IMG/VR virus record: IMGVR_UViG_3300036768_001876 | Span: 1-23,144 of that record | From: a virus | Strand: one strand, 5' to 3' | DNA: 23,144 nucleotides | Part shown: piece after piece, positions 15,083-22,451 of the stretch | How positions within the stretch are numbered: position 1 is the first letter of the stretch | How the letters are laid out: every line of letters begins with the position of its first letter | Program-made: the position numbers and the translations under genes | Notes under the pieces: generated by a model | What the model was told of the DNA's origin: nothing | The model's input: only the letters and a program-made list of their open reading frames with translations | Databases searched by the model: none

Positions 15083-15342
15083 ACCCTGGTCCGCTGACGC
15101 TCCGGGAACTGGTCTGGATGGCCGAAGCCCGGCAGTCGGATGCCTGGAATCACACGGCCGCGCTCTTGGCGCTGCTCGCCAACGCGCATCGCGATCCCAA
15201 GAAGACCCGGCCCCTCAAACCAATCGACTTTCACCCGCACCGCAAACCAACCCCCAGCGCACCCGTACCACCGAAAGCTGACATCTCCCTTCTCAAAACC
15301 GTGTTCGTGGACCGAGGACCGTTCCCCCGAGGTGACCGCTGA
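15079..15342 (+). CDS. Tail assembly chaperone, second frame (gpT-like)
   Basis: An 87-aa frame starting at GTG within the previous stop (GTGA). The sequence LTLRELVWMAEARQSDAWNHTAALLALLANAHRDP is characteristic of the second, frameshifted half of tail chaperones, which recruits the tape measure. In the same frame, the codons just upstream of the GTG spell DAWRLVWQLAGIVG, which continues the conserved pattern but has no start codon. The real product is therefore probably a fusion with the upstream gene by -1 frameshifting, and the GTG start may be unused or secondary. The last 30 residues are Pro-rich. The stop shares one base with the tape-measure start. Confidence 0.8.
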   Translation: MNPGPLTLRELVWMAEARQSDAWNHTAALLALLANAHRDPKKTRPLKPIDFHPHRKPTPSAPVPPKADISLLKTVFVDRGPFPRGDR

Positions 15343-17330
15343 TGGCTTCGTCCCAAGGTATCCGTGCCGGCAAAGCGTTCGTCGAGCTGTTCGCCGACGA
15401 CACGAAGCTCGTGCGCGGACTGAAGGCGGCGGAGAAGCGGCTCAAGGCATTCGGGGCGGGCGTGCAGTCGATCGGCACCAAGCTCTTCGGTCTCGGCGCG
15501 GCGGCCGTCGCGCCGCTGTTGGCGACGACCAACGTGTTCGCGTCGATGGGAGACCAGCTCGCCAAGATGTCGGCGCGGACCGGCATCTCGGTCGAGTCCC
15601 TGTCGGAACTCGGTTACGCCGCCGACCAATCCGGGGCCAGCCTCGAAATGCTCGAAGGGGGCGTCCGCAAGATGCAGAAGTTCCTCGTCGACGCGGCCGA
15701 GGGATCGAGCACGGCGCAGCAGACACTGACGCGATTGGGATTGTCGCTGGCGGACCTGGGGAGCCTATCGCCGGAGCAGCAGTTTGAACTGTTGGCCGAC
15801 CGGTTGTCGCAGATTCAGGACCCGGCCATTCGCGCGGCGACGGCGATGGAGGTCTTCGGCAAGACCGGGACGTCGCTGTTGCCGTTGATGCAGGATGGCG
15901 CGAAAGGGATCGCCGCCCTCCGCCAACAGGCCCGCGACCTGGGACTGGTGATCAGCACCGAGGACGCCCAGGCGGCGGAAGTGTTCGGGGACCGGCTCTC
16001 CGACCTATGGAAAGTGATCAAGAGCGGCGTCTTCGCCATCGGCGCGGCGCTCGCACCGCTGTTGCAGGATCTGGCGACGAGCGCCATCCGCATTGCCAAG
16101 GTCACCACCGATTGGATTCGCGAGAACAAAGCCCTGATCGTCACCGTGTTCAAGATCGCCGCCGGCGTGGCGGCGGGCGGGGCCGCGCTGGTCGTCCTCG
16201 GCACGCTGATCTCCGGCGTCGGGGCTGCGTTCGGCGTGGCGGCCTCGATGATTACCGGCATTGGGACGGTACTCGGGGTCGTCGGCACGGTCATCGGAGC
16301 ACTTTTGTCCCCGATCGGGCTGGTCACGGCGGCGGTCGTGGGGCTGGGCGCAAACCTCTTATATGTGTCCGGCGCAGGCTCCCGGGCCCTGGGCTGGCTG
16401 GCCGACACGTTCCAATCCCTGAAAGACGATGCCCTTGCGGCGTGGAAAGGGATCGGGGATGCCCTCGCCGCGGGCGATCTGGCCCTGGCCGCGAAGATTC
16501 TGTGGCTCACGCTCAAGATGGAATGGCAGAAGGGGGTCGCGTTCCTGCAGCAGCACTGGATCGCCTTCAAAGAGTTCTTCCTGTCGATCGCCAGCGACGC
16601 GTTCTACGGCGCGGTCTCGTTCCTGATCGACGCCTGGGCCGGTCTGCAGGTGGCGTGGGTCGAGACGACCGCGTTCCTGGCCGACGCCTGGACCGTGTTC
16701 ACGTCGAGCCTGACCAAGGGCTGGAGCACCGCCCAGAACTTCATCAGCAAAGGCGTGCTGCGGTTGATGAAGCTGTTCGACAGCGAACTCGACGTCGAGG
16801 CGGCCAGCAAAATCCTCGACGAGGACTTCCAGCGGCAGACGGCGGCCACGGATCGACAGGCTCAGCAGACCATCGGCGAACGGGACCGCCGCCGCCAGGA
16901 GCAGCGCGCACAGATCGAGACCGAACGCCAAGGCGCGCAGACCGAAGTCGCCCGCATGGCGGAGGAGGATCGGCAAACCCGCGAGCGGCAGAACGCCGCC
17001 GACCTCACGGCCACCGGCGACGCGCTGGCCGAAGCCCGCAAGGAATGGGAGGCCGCGCTCAACGAAGCCGCGCAGAAACGGGCGGACGTGGAAGCCAACG
17101 CCCCCGAACGAACGCGCCGCGCCCAGGACGAGCTGGCCGGAATGGACGACATGCTGTCGCAACTGGCCGAGGAACGAGTCTCGACGCAGGGGACGTTCAA
17201 CGCCGCGGCGGTGCGCGGGTTCGGCGGCGGGAGCGCGGCCGATCGCACGGCCAAGGCGACCGAGGAGACCGCCAAGAACACCAAGCGTCTGCTGGAGCAG
17301 TCGCAGCACGGCCGGCTTGTTTTCACCTAA
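15342..17330 (+). CDS. Tape measure protein
   Basis: A 662-aa protein, the longest tail gene after the chaperones, which sets tail length and is ejected into the cell envelope. The N-terminus (AFVELFADDTKLVRGLKAAEKRLKAFG) is the usual helical tape-measure start, followed by the TGISVESLSELGYAADQSG and ATAMEVFGKTGTSLLPLM segments common in siphovirus tape measures. Hydrophobic helices (about 268-340) may form a membrane channel. A Gln/Arg/Glu-rich coiled coil runs from about 490 to 600 and a flexible Thr/Lys tail ends the protein. By the rule of about 0.15 nm per residue, an unprocessed protein would give a tail near 100 nm. No peptidase domain is visible in it. Confidence 0.92.
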   Translation: MASSQGIRAGKAFVELFADDTKLVRGLKAAEKRLKAFGAGVQSIGTKLFGLGAAAVAPLLATTNVFASMGDQLAKMSARTGISVESLSELGYAADQSGASLEMLEGGVRKMQKFLVDAAEGSSTAQQTLTRLGLSLADLGSLSPEQQFELLADRLSQIQDPAIRAATAMEVFGKTGTSLLPLMQDGAKGIAALRQQARDLGLVISTEDAQAAEVFGDRLSDLWKVIKSGVFAIGAALAPLLQDLATSAIRIAKVTTDWIRENKALIVTVFKIAAGVAAGGAALVVLGTLISGVGAAFGVAASMITGIGTVLGVVGTVIGALLSPIGLVTAAVVGLGANLLYVSGAGSRALGWLADTFQSLKDDALAAWKGIGDALAAGDLALAAKILWLTLKMEWQKGVAFLQQHWIAFKEFFLSIASDAFYGAVSFLIDAWAGLQVAWVETTAFLADAWTVFTSSLTKGWSTAQNFISKGVLRLMKLFDSELDVEAASKILDEDFQRQTAATDRQAQQTIGERDRRRQEQRAQIETERQGAQTEVARMAEEDRQTRERQNAADLTATGDALAEARKEWEAALNEAAQKRADVEANAPERTRRAQDELAGMDDMLSQLAEERVSTQGTFNAAAVRGFGGGSAADRTAKATEETAKNTKRLLEQSQHGRLVFT

Positions 17331-17362
17331 CCGCGCGATTGAGAAGGACTCGATGACGCCCC

Positions 17363-18160
17363 ATGCCGATTACGGTCCAGGAACTGTGGGACAGCCGCGA
17401 GCATCAGATCGGGGAGGATGCCTCCATCGATTTGCGGTTCGTCGTCTCCGGGACCGACGACGATGTGGCCGCGCATCTCGAACTGCTCAACGTGGCCCCG
17501 GTGGTCTATGCGGGCCTCGTGCGGCAGTCGAGCCATCTCGAACGGCTGGCCGAGACCACCTGGGAAGCCTCCGTCCGCTACGGCGTTTACGAACCGCCGC
17601 AGACCGGGGATTCCTCGTTCAACTTCGACACCGGCGGCGGGACGCAGCACATCACCCAGTCGCTGGGGACGGTCGGGGCGTGGGCCGCACCGGGGCTGGT
17701 GCCTCCCAACTTTCACGGCGCGATCGGCGTCGGCAAGGACTCGATCGACGGCGTCGACATCACCGTCCCGGTCTATCACTTCGGCGAGACGCACTATCTC
17801 CCGGCGAACCTGGTGACCCCCGCCTACAAGGCGGCACTGTTTCGGCTCACGGGGACGGTGAACGCCTTTCCGTTCCGCGGGTTCGACACCGGCGAGGTGT
17901 TGTTCCTGGGGGCGTCGGGATCGAAGCGGGGGCAGGACGATTGGGAGATCGCCTACAAGTTCGCCGCCAGCCCGAACGCCGTCGGCCTGTCGGTGGGGAG
18001 CATCACCGGGATCAACAAGCGGGGCTGGGACTACCTCTGGGTGCGGTACGCCGACGTCGAAGACGGCACTGCCAAGATGCTCGTCCAGCGGCCGATCGCC
18101 GCCTATGTGGAGCAGGTCTACCCGTACAGGGATTTCAGCGGCCTCGGGATTGGAGTCTGA
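17363..18160 (+). CDS. Tail-region protein of unknown function, 265 aa
   Basis: This gene follows the tape measure, where distal-tail or baseplate proteins are encoded. It is rich in strands and aromatic residues (VVYAGLVRQS, WEASVRYGVYEP, DITVPVYHF, FPFRGFDTGEVLFLGASG, WEIAYKFAASPNAVGL, WDYLWVRYADVE), with FRGFDTGEVLF resembling structural-protein surface loops. No named family is recognised. AAGGA lies 14 bases before ATG 17363, a long spacing; the nearer ATG at 17353 is in another frame that is not protein-like. A role at the tail tip, joining tube and adhesin, is an inference from position only. Confidence 0.85.
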   Translation: MPITVQELWDSREHQIGEDASIDLRFVVSGTDDDVAAHLELLNVAPVVYAGLVRQSSHLERLAETTWEASVRYGVYEPPQTGDSSFNFDTGGGTQHITQSLGTVGAWAAPGLVPPNFHGAIGVGKDSIDGVDITVPVYHFGETHYLPANLVTPAYKAALFRLTGTVNAFPFRGFDTGEVLFLGASGSKRGQDDWEIAYKFAASPNAVGLSVGSITGINKRGWDYLWVRYADVEDGTAKMLVQRPIAAYVEQVYPYRDFSGLGIGV

Positions 18161-18250
18161 CCGGCACGGCCGGCTTGTTCGGCGAGGAACACGTTTTCAA
18201 CGACCACGCCAACGAAGGAACCCAGCCGCAGGGTTGGGGAGAGCGAATAG

Positions 18251-18859
18251 ATGGGCGACTCCCTCCGCAAAGTCCGCCGCGGCGATCCGCTGGAGATTCC
18301 GGCCGAGACATTCAACACGTTCATCGACGCCGCGCGGGACTTCCAGAATCGCACGCAGAACCGGCAATCCACGAACACCCAAGAGTTGCGGCAGACGGGG
18401 ACGCTCTTGGTCAAGAACGGCAGCGGCCAGGACGGGCAGCGGTTCGAGGTGCTGGCGATCGACCGCCCGATCTTTCTCCCCTCGGACAACCTGTGGAGTT
18501 TTCAGGACCAGGTCGCGGTGATCGGCGTGGTCCCGGACGAGGACCAGCACGTCGGCCGGTTCGTGGTCCTCCTCGAGCCATTGCGCGACGGCATGATCGG
18601 CCGCGCCGTCGTCAGCGGCGTTACGCCGGTGCGGCTGAACGTGCTCGATGAAGCGCACGAGTGGGCCGACATCGAAGACGGTGAGACCGACAGCCTCAAA
18701 ACGGACACCGCCGGCAGCGCGTTCATTCTCTGGAAGGAACCGGACGGATCGGGGGGTTACGGCGGTTACGGCTACGGCTATGGCTACTACGGCGGCCTGC
18801 GGTGGGCCCTCGTGCGAATCGGCAACCTGAGCGATGGCGATCAGTGGGGAACGGTGTGA
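18251..18859 (+). CDS. Tail-region protein with a Gly/Tyr-rich tract, 202 aa
   Basis: It starts MGDSLRKVRRGDPLEIPAETFNTFIDAARDFQNRTQN, an N-terminal helix likely to be an attachment part, followed by strand-rich segments (GTLLVKNGSG, RFEVLAIDRPIF, QVAVIGVVPDEDQHVGRFVVLLEPL). Near the C-terminus (about residues 168-181) lies a tract built of Gly and Tyr only (GYGGYGYGYGYYGG), followed by a last strand and helix-free end. The order of helix then repeated beta units suggests a fibre- or decoration-like protein. The Gly/Tyr tract is unusual and exposed-looking. GGGGAGAG eight bases upstream marks the start. The next genes are the sugar-modifying cassette. Confidence 0.85.
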   Translation: MGDSLRKVRRGDPLEIPAETFNTFIDAARDFQNRTQNRQSTNTQELRQTGTLLVKNGSGQDGQRFEVLAIDRPIFLPSDNLWSFQDQVAVIGVVPDEDQHVGRFVVLLEPLRDGMIGRAVVSGVTPVRLNVLDEAHEWADIEDGETDSLKTDTAGSAFILWKEPDGSGGYGGYGYGYGYYGGLRWALVRIGNLSDGDQWGTV

Positions 18860-18879
18860 CCGCCGAGGGCGGTTTGTTC
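18859..18879 (+). terminator. Weak hairpin terminator after the tail genes
   Basis: ACCGCC-GAG-GGCGGT (18859-18873) forms a 6-bp stem directly on the stop codon of the Gly/Tyr protein and is followed by TTGTT. It could reduce transcription into the modification genes. The T-run is short, so it is at most partial. Confidence 0.35.
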
Positions 18880-18924
18880 GAGCGACCGCTCGGAGCTGCT
18901 GGTGACGCTCCCGTTGGTCGCTCG
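18879..18924. repeat. 9-bp inverted repeat before the modification cassette
   Basis: CGAGCGACC (18879-18887) and GGTCGCTCG (18916-18924) are perfect inverted copies 28 bases apart. Together with the preceding hairpin they fill the 95-base gap between the tail genes and the cassette. The arrangement could be an operator, an RNA structure, or a scar of insertion. No matching repeat is seen after the last gene at the window end. Confidence 0.35.
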
Positions 18925-18954
18925 CTAGGAGCGCAGAAGAAGGATCGTTGCGAA

Positions 18955-21180
18955 ATGAGCATGGCGAACGTGGCAGAACTCCTGGGCGAGCTGACGCGGC
19001 GGGGCGTGCGCCTCGAACCGCGCGGCGACGCCCTGGCGTTCTTCCCCCGCCGCAACGTCCCCCGCGAGCTCCGCGAACAGCTGCAGCAACATAAGCCGCA
19101 ACTGCTCGAACTCCTGCGCGGCGAGACGTTGAGCGCCGAGGAACCGCATCGGGCGTCGCCGCCAGCCTCGGCCTCGGTATTCGCGCCGTTCAGCATCGTC
19201 ATTGCCGCGCCGGACGCCGCCACGCTCGATGCACTGTTGTTGTCGGCGATCGGACAGGCGCCGGTCCCGGCGGAGATCCTGCTGCTGGCCCGCGCGAACC
19301 GTCGGCTGCGGAAACTCATTGAGCCGTTCGGACGACTGCCGATCTGGTTCGCCGAGTCGCCACTCGACGCGCGGCACGAGTTCGTCGTCCTGCTCGATCC
19401 GCGCACGCTCCTCACGCGCGACTGGGCGGCCCGCGCTCTGACCACGTTGCAAGACCCGCTCGTCGGCGCGGCGTACTCCGATCACGAACTCCTCAGCACG
19501 GGAGGACGGACGGCGTATCCCGCGACGGTGACTCGCGACGACCTGGCCCGTTCGGGGTTGGCCGCGCCAACGGTGATGGTCCGCCGGTCGGCGCTCGTGC
19601 CGCTGTGGGAACGGGGCCTCACGACGGCGACCGTGTTGCGGCGCATGGCCCGCGCGGGCTGGCAACTGGCGAAGCACGACGCGCCGCTGCTGTTTCGCGG
19701 CGCGGCGGAGGGGGACTACTTCGACCGCCAGGAACTGGCCGGCGCGATGGTCACGCTGTTCGTTCCGCTGTCGGGGCGTCAGCACACGTGGCCCGAGCTG
19801 CAGAAGTTTCTCGAACGCCAGTCGTGGCCGCACGAGCAGGTGCGGCTGGTGCTGTGCGACACGAGTCGCGACGCCAAGTTCCAACGGATGGTCCGCACTT
19901 GGCTGGCCAAGTCCGATTACACCGACGCCCAATGGTTCACATGCCCAGTTCCCGCAGTGGGCCTGGCCGATGCGCCGCGCGACCAGCAGCTCTTCGCGGT
20001 GAACGAGATTCTGTGCCGGATTTACAACCGGCTGCGGGAGCGCCTGACGACCGATTACGTCTGGATTCTGGAGGACGACATCGTCCCGCCGGCCGATGTG
20101 CTGGAACGGCTGCTCCGCGCGTTCGACGAACACGTGGCCACGGTCACCGCGCCGTATCGATCGCGGTTCGACGGCCGGTATCTCGTCTGGTCGCGCGAAC
20201 GAGCGGGAAACAACGGCGTTCATCAACTGGCCCCGCCGCTCGGTGACCGGCCCCAGGTCCACGATATCCGCGGCAGCGGGTTCGGCTGCCTCGTCGCGCG
20301 GGCGGAAGTGCTCCGGCAGCACGTCTTTCACCTGCCGCCGGGCGAGACGCACTACGACGTCCGGTTCTTCCGGGAGTTGCCCGTTCGCTGGCGGCGGGTC
20401 GTTGACTGGACCTGCGCGTGCCGGCATCTGCACAACGCGCCGCGGCCGAAATGCACGATCAGCAAGCGGCACCTGATCTACCACATCACGCCGTTCGCCA
20501 CGAACGACATCTGGCTCCGCAACGTCCGGCAACTCCTCAAGCGGATCGACCTGTTCAACGGCCGCCGCGTTATCGCCGTGGCCACAGGGCCGGACCTGGT
20601 CTCGCCGCACGACGTCCGTGCTGCGTTCGGGACGCATGAAGTGGAGATCCTGACACGGCCCAACTCCAGCGAACTGCGGGAGAACTCCACGTTCCTGCCG
20701 CTCCTGGAATGCGTGGCCGATCCCGATCCCGAGGCCGCGACGTTCTACGCGCATGCCAAGGGGGTGGCCAAGGACGTGCTGTGCCTCGGTGATCCGCTCG
20801 GCGCGCGCTACTGGCGAAACGCCATGTACCACGAGCTCCTGGATGACTGGGAGCGGATTGCCGAACTGCTGGTCGACCATGCGGCGGTCGGCACGCACCG
20901 CCGGCAGCACCCCGACCAGACCCGTATCTATCCGGACGGCCAGAGCGAATCGACCTGGCATTTCGCCGGGACGTTCTTCTGGTTCCGCAACTTCGACGCA
21001 TTCTCCACCACGAAATGGCGTGACGTCTGGCAGCCGACCGGCTGGGGAGCCGAGGCCTGGCCGGGGCGGATGTTCGACTTCGACCAGTCGGCCTGCGTCG
21101 CCTACGACGGCTTGGTCGAGCACTACAACCCCGCCAGCTACGACCCCCCGATCGAGGATGACGACCCATGCTCGATGTGA
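18955..21180 (+). CDS. TubC-like docking domain fused to multidomain glycosyltransferase
   Basis: A 741-aa protein. Residues 3-55 (LLGELTRRGVRLEPRGDALAFF, then LREQLQQHKPQLLELL) match the TubC N-terminal docking domain, known from non-ribosomal peptide synthetases. Residues 77-250 look like a degenerate GT-A domain (FSIVIAAP, FVVLLDPRTLLTRDW). Residues 265-510 form a fuller GT2-type domain with WILEDDIVPPADVLERLL (DxD-like acids at 373-375). Residues 535-735 are a third segment with FYAHAKG, WRNAMYHELLDDW and HFAGTFFWFRN, resembling C-terminal domains of polysaccharide glycosyltransferases. No signal peptide is present, so it is cytoplasmic and uses nucleotide sugars. ATG 18955 has AAGGA about ten bases upstream; ATG 18961 is an alternative. 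It overlaps the next gene by 13 bases. Confidence 0.88.
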   Translation: MSMANVAELLGELTRRGVRLEPRGDALAFFPRRNVPRELREQLQQHKPQLLELLRGETLSAEEPHRASPPASASVFAPFSIVIAAPDAATLDALLLSAIGQAPVPAEILLLARANRRLRKLIEPFGRLPIWFAESPLDARHEFVVLLDPRTLLTRDWAARALTTLQDPLVGAAYSDHELLSTGGRTAYPATVTRDDLARSGLAAPTVMVRRSALVPLWERGLTTATVLRRMARAGWQLAKHDAPLLFRGAAEGDYFDRQELAGAMVTLFVPLSGRQHTWPELQKFLERQSWPHEQVRLVLCDTSRDAKFQRMVRTWLAKSDYTDAQWFTCPVPAVGLADAPRDQQLFAVNEILCRIYNRLRERLTTDYVWILEDDIVPPADVLERLLRAFDEHVATVTAPYRSRFDGRYLVWSRERAGNNGVHQLAPPLGDRPQVHDIRGSGFGCLVARAEVLRQHVFHLPPGETHYDVRFFRELPVRWRRVVDWTCACRHLHNAPRPKCTISKRHLIYHITPFATNDIWLRNVRQLLKRIDLFNGRRVIAVATGPDLVSPHDVRAAFGTHEVEILTRPNSSELRENSTFLPLLECVADPDPEAATFYAHAKGVAKDVLCLGDPLGARYWRNAMYHELLDDWERIAELLVDHAAVGTHRRQHPDQTRIYPDGQSESTWHFAGTFFWFRNFDAFSTTKWRDVWQPTGWGAEAWPGRMFDFDQSACVAYDGLVEHYNPASYDPPIEDDDPCSM

Positions 21181-21812
21181 CCCTCGTCTCCGTGCTGTAT
21201 CAGCCCGACTGGTCCCGCACCGGGGCGATCGTCCGCGACGTCCTTCGCTCGCTGGACCCCTGCGGCCTCGCCGGCGAATACCTGCTCGTCGACAACTCCC
21301 CCGCGCCGACGATCGAGGCGGTCCGGCTGGCGTGGGAGGACCGGCGGGTCCGGTTCGTCTGGAACCAGGGGTACAACGTCTACCTGGCGGGGGCCCTCAC
21401 GACCGCCGCCCGGCAGGCGCAGGGACGGCACTTCGTCTACGGCTGCGCCTCGCACGGGCTCGTCAATGATCCGACGTGGCTGGCCGACCTCATCGCGCCG
21501 CTGGCCGACGAGACGGTGGCGCTGGCGGGGCACGTTCAGCCCTGCGAGTTCAACCGCGTCGCGGCTTGCCCGGCCGACATCAGCGAACCGCAGATCCATG
21601 TCCAAGGGGGACTCTGGGCAGCCCGCACGCAGTTCCTGCGCGAGTTCGGTTTGAGTCACCGCTTCCCGTTCGAGTTCTGCGACGTCGACCTGTCGCGCCG
21701 CTGCCTGGCGGCCGGTTACCGGCTCGCTTCCGTCCCGTCGGTCGTCTCGATCGCCGCAGGCGTCATCCCCGATCCGGAGCGTTACAAGTATGTCCACGAC
21801 TACCGTTCGTGA
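21168..21812 (+). CDS. GT2-type glycosyltransferase
   Basis: A 214-aa single-domain protein starting inside the previous gene. GT-A marks are the first strand TLVSVLYQPDW, the nucleotide-binding YLLVDNSP at 38-45, VWNQGYNVYLAGAL at 64-77 (the N.G...A.N.G box of rhamnosyl- and related GT2 enzymes), and FEFCDVDLSRRCLAAGYRLASVP at 167-189, the acceptor-side DvDl..R....Gy box. At the usual acidic DxD position the sequence reads CASHGLVNDPTW, so the metal-binding motif is altered and catalysis may use a reduced set, or Asn-Asp only. It could form one functional unit with the preceding protein. The next gene begins 22 bases before its stop. Confidence 0.87.
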   Translation: MLDVTLVSVLYQPDWSRTGAIVRDVLRSLDPCGLAGEYLLVDNSPAPTIEAVRLAWEDRRVRFVWNQGYNVYLAGALTTAARQAQGRHFVYGCASHGLVNDPTWLADLIAPLADETVALAGHVQPCEFNRVAACPADISEPQIHVQGGLWAARTQFLREFGLSHRFPFEFCDVDLSRRCLAAGYRLASVPSVVSIAAGVIPDPERYKYVHDYRS

Positions 21813-22449
21813 TCCCCGGTCGCTCGAATTCCCGTTTCCGCACGTCATCATCGACAACTGGGCCGAGCCGGAACTGGTCCGTGCCGCGGAGGCCGAATGG
21901 CCCGAACCCTCCTGGCCGTTCTGGCACCGCTACGAGAACGGCAAGCTGGCCACCAAAGACCCGCTGCGGTTCCCGCCGGCCTGTGCGGAACTGATCCGAC
22001 GGCTGCTCTGCCTGCGGATCGGCGAACTGCTCGGCGTGGTGGAGGCATTCGGCGACTGGCACTGCCACGGCGGCGGGCTGCATGCGATGCCGCCGGGGAG
22101 TTCCCTGGGCGTCCATCTCGACAGCGACCATCACCCGCAGACCGGCTGGGTTCGGGCCTGCAACGCCGTCCTGTACGTGAACAGCTCCTGGCAACCGGAC
22201 TGGGGGGGCGAGTTCGAACTCTGGAGCGCCGACGGGCAGCACACCCTCGTCCGGATTCCCCCCCGATTCAACCGGCTGGTTCTGTTCGAGCCATCGGACA
22301 TCGCCTGGCACGCCGTCGCCCCCGTCCGGGGCCCCGAGACGCGGAAGACGCTGGCGGTCTTCTTCTGGAGAGACGGCGGCGGGGGGGACCGTGCAAAACG
22401 CTCCCGCGCGGCATTCCTGGGCGGCCGTTGCAGCCACGGAGGAGTGTGA
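21790..22449 (+). CDS. 2-oxoglutarate/Fe(II)-dependent hydroxylase, prolyl-4-hydroxylase type
   Basis: A 219-aa double-stranded beta-helix dioxygenase. The N-terminus (FPFPHVIIDNWAEPELVRAAEAEWP) is typical of the phage/bacterial 2OG-Fe(II) proteins that modify sugars or proteins. The iron ligands are His109 and Asp111 in VHLDSD and His174 in IAWHAVAPV. Arg185 in ETRKTLAVFFW would hold 2-oxoglutarate. Between them NAVLYVN and GGEFELW give the expected strands. All ligands are intact, so it should be active. It uses O2 and 2-oxoglutarate to hydroxylate Pro, Lys, Tyr, sugar or another acceptor; the substrate cannot be told from sequence. It overlaps the glycosyltransferase before it and lies two bases before the sulfotransferase, so the three are probably made together. 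Confidence 0.92.
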   Translation: MSTTTVRDPRSLEFPFPHVIIDNWAEPELVRAAEAEWPEPSWPFWHRYENGKLATKDPLRFPPACAELIRRLLCLRIGELLGVVEAFGDWHCHGGGLHAMPPGSSLGVHLDSDHHPQTGWVRACNAVLYVNSSWQPDWGGEFELWSADGQHTLVRIPPRFNRLVLFEPSDIAWHAVAPVRGPETRKTLAVFFWRDGGGGDRAKRSRAAFLGGRCSHGGV

Positions 22450-22451
22450 GC

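Noticed and set aside
16007-17356. Plus-strand frame of 449 codons inside the tape-measure gene
   Set aside because: Arg/Gly-rich frame-shifted reading of the tape measure; no domain visible.
17317-18651. Plus-strand frame of 444 codons across the two tail-region genes
   Set aside because: Alternative frame of two better genes; although ATG 17353 has close AAGGA spacing, the translation is Arg-rich and not protein-like.
18925-21123. Minus-strand frame of 732 codons opposite the TubC-glycosyltransferase gene
   Set aside because: Antisense shadow; the sense strand has recognisable docking and glycosyltransferase motifs.
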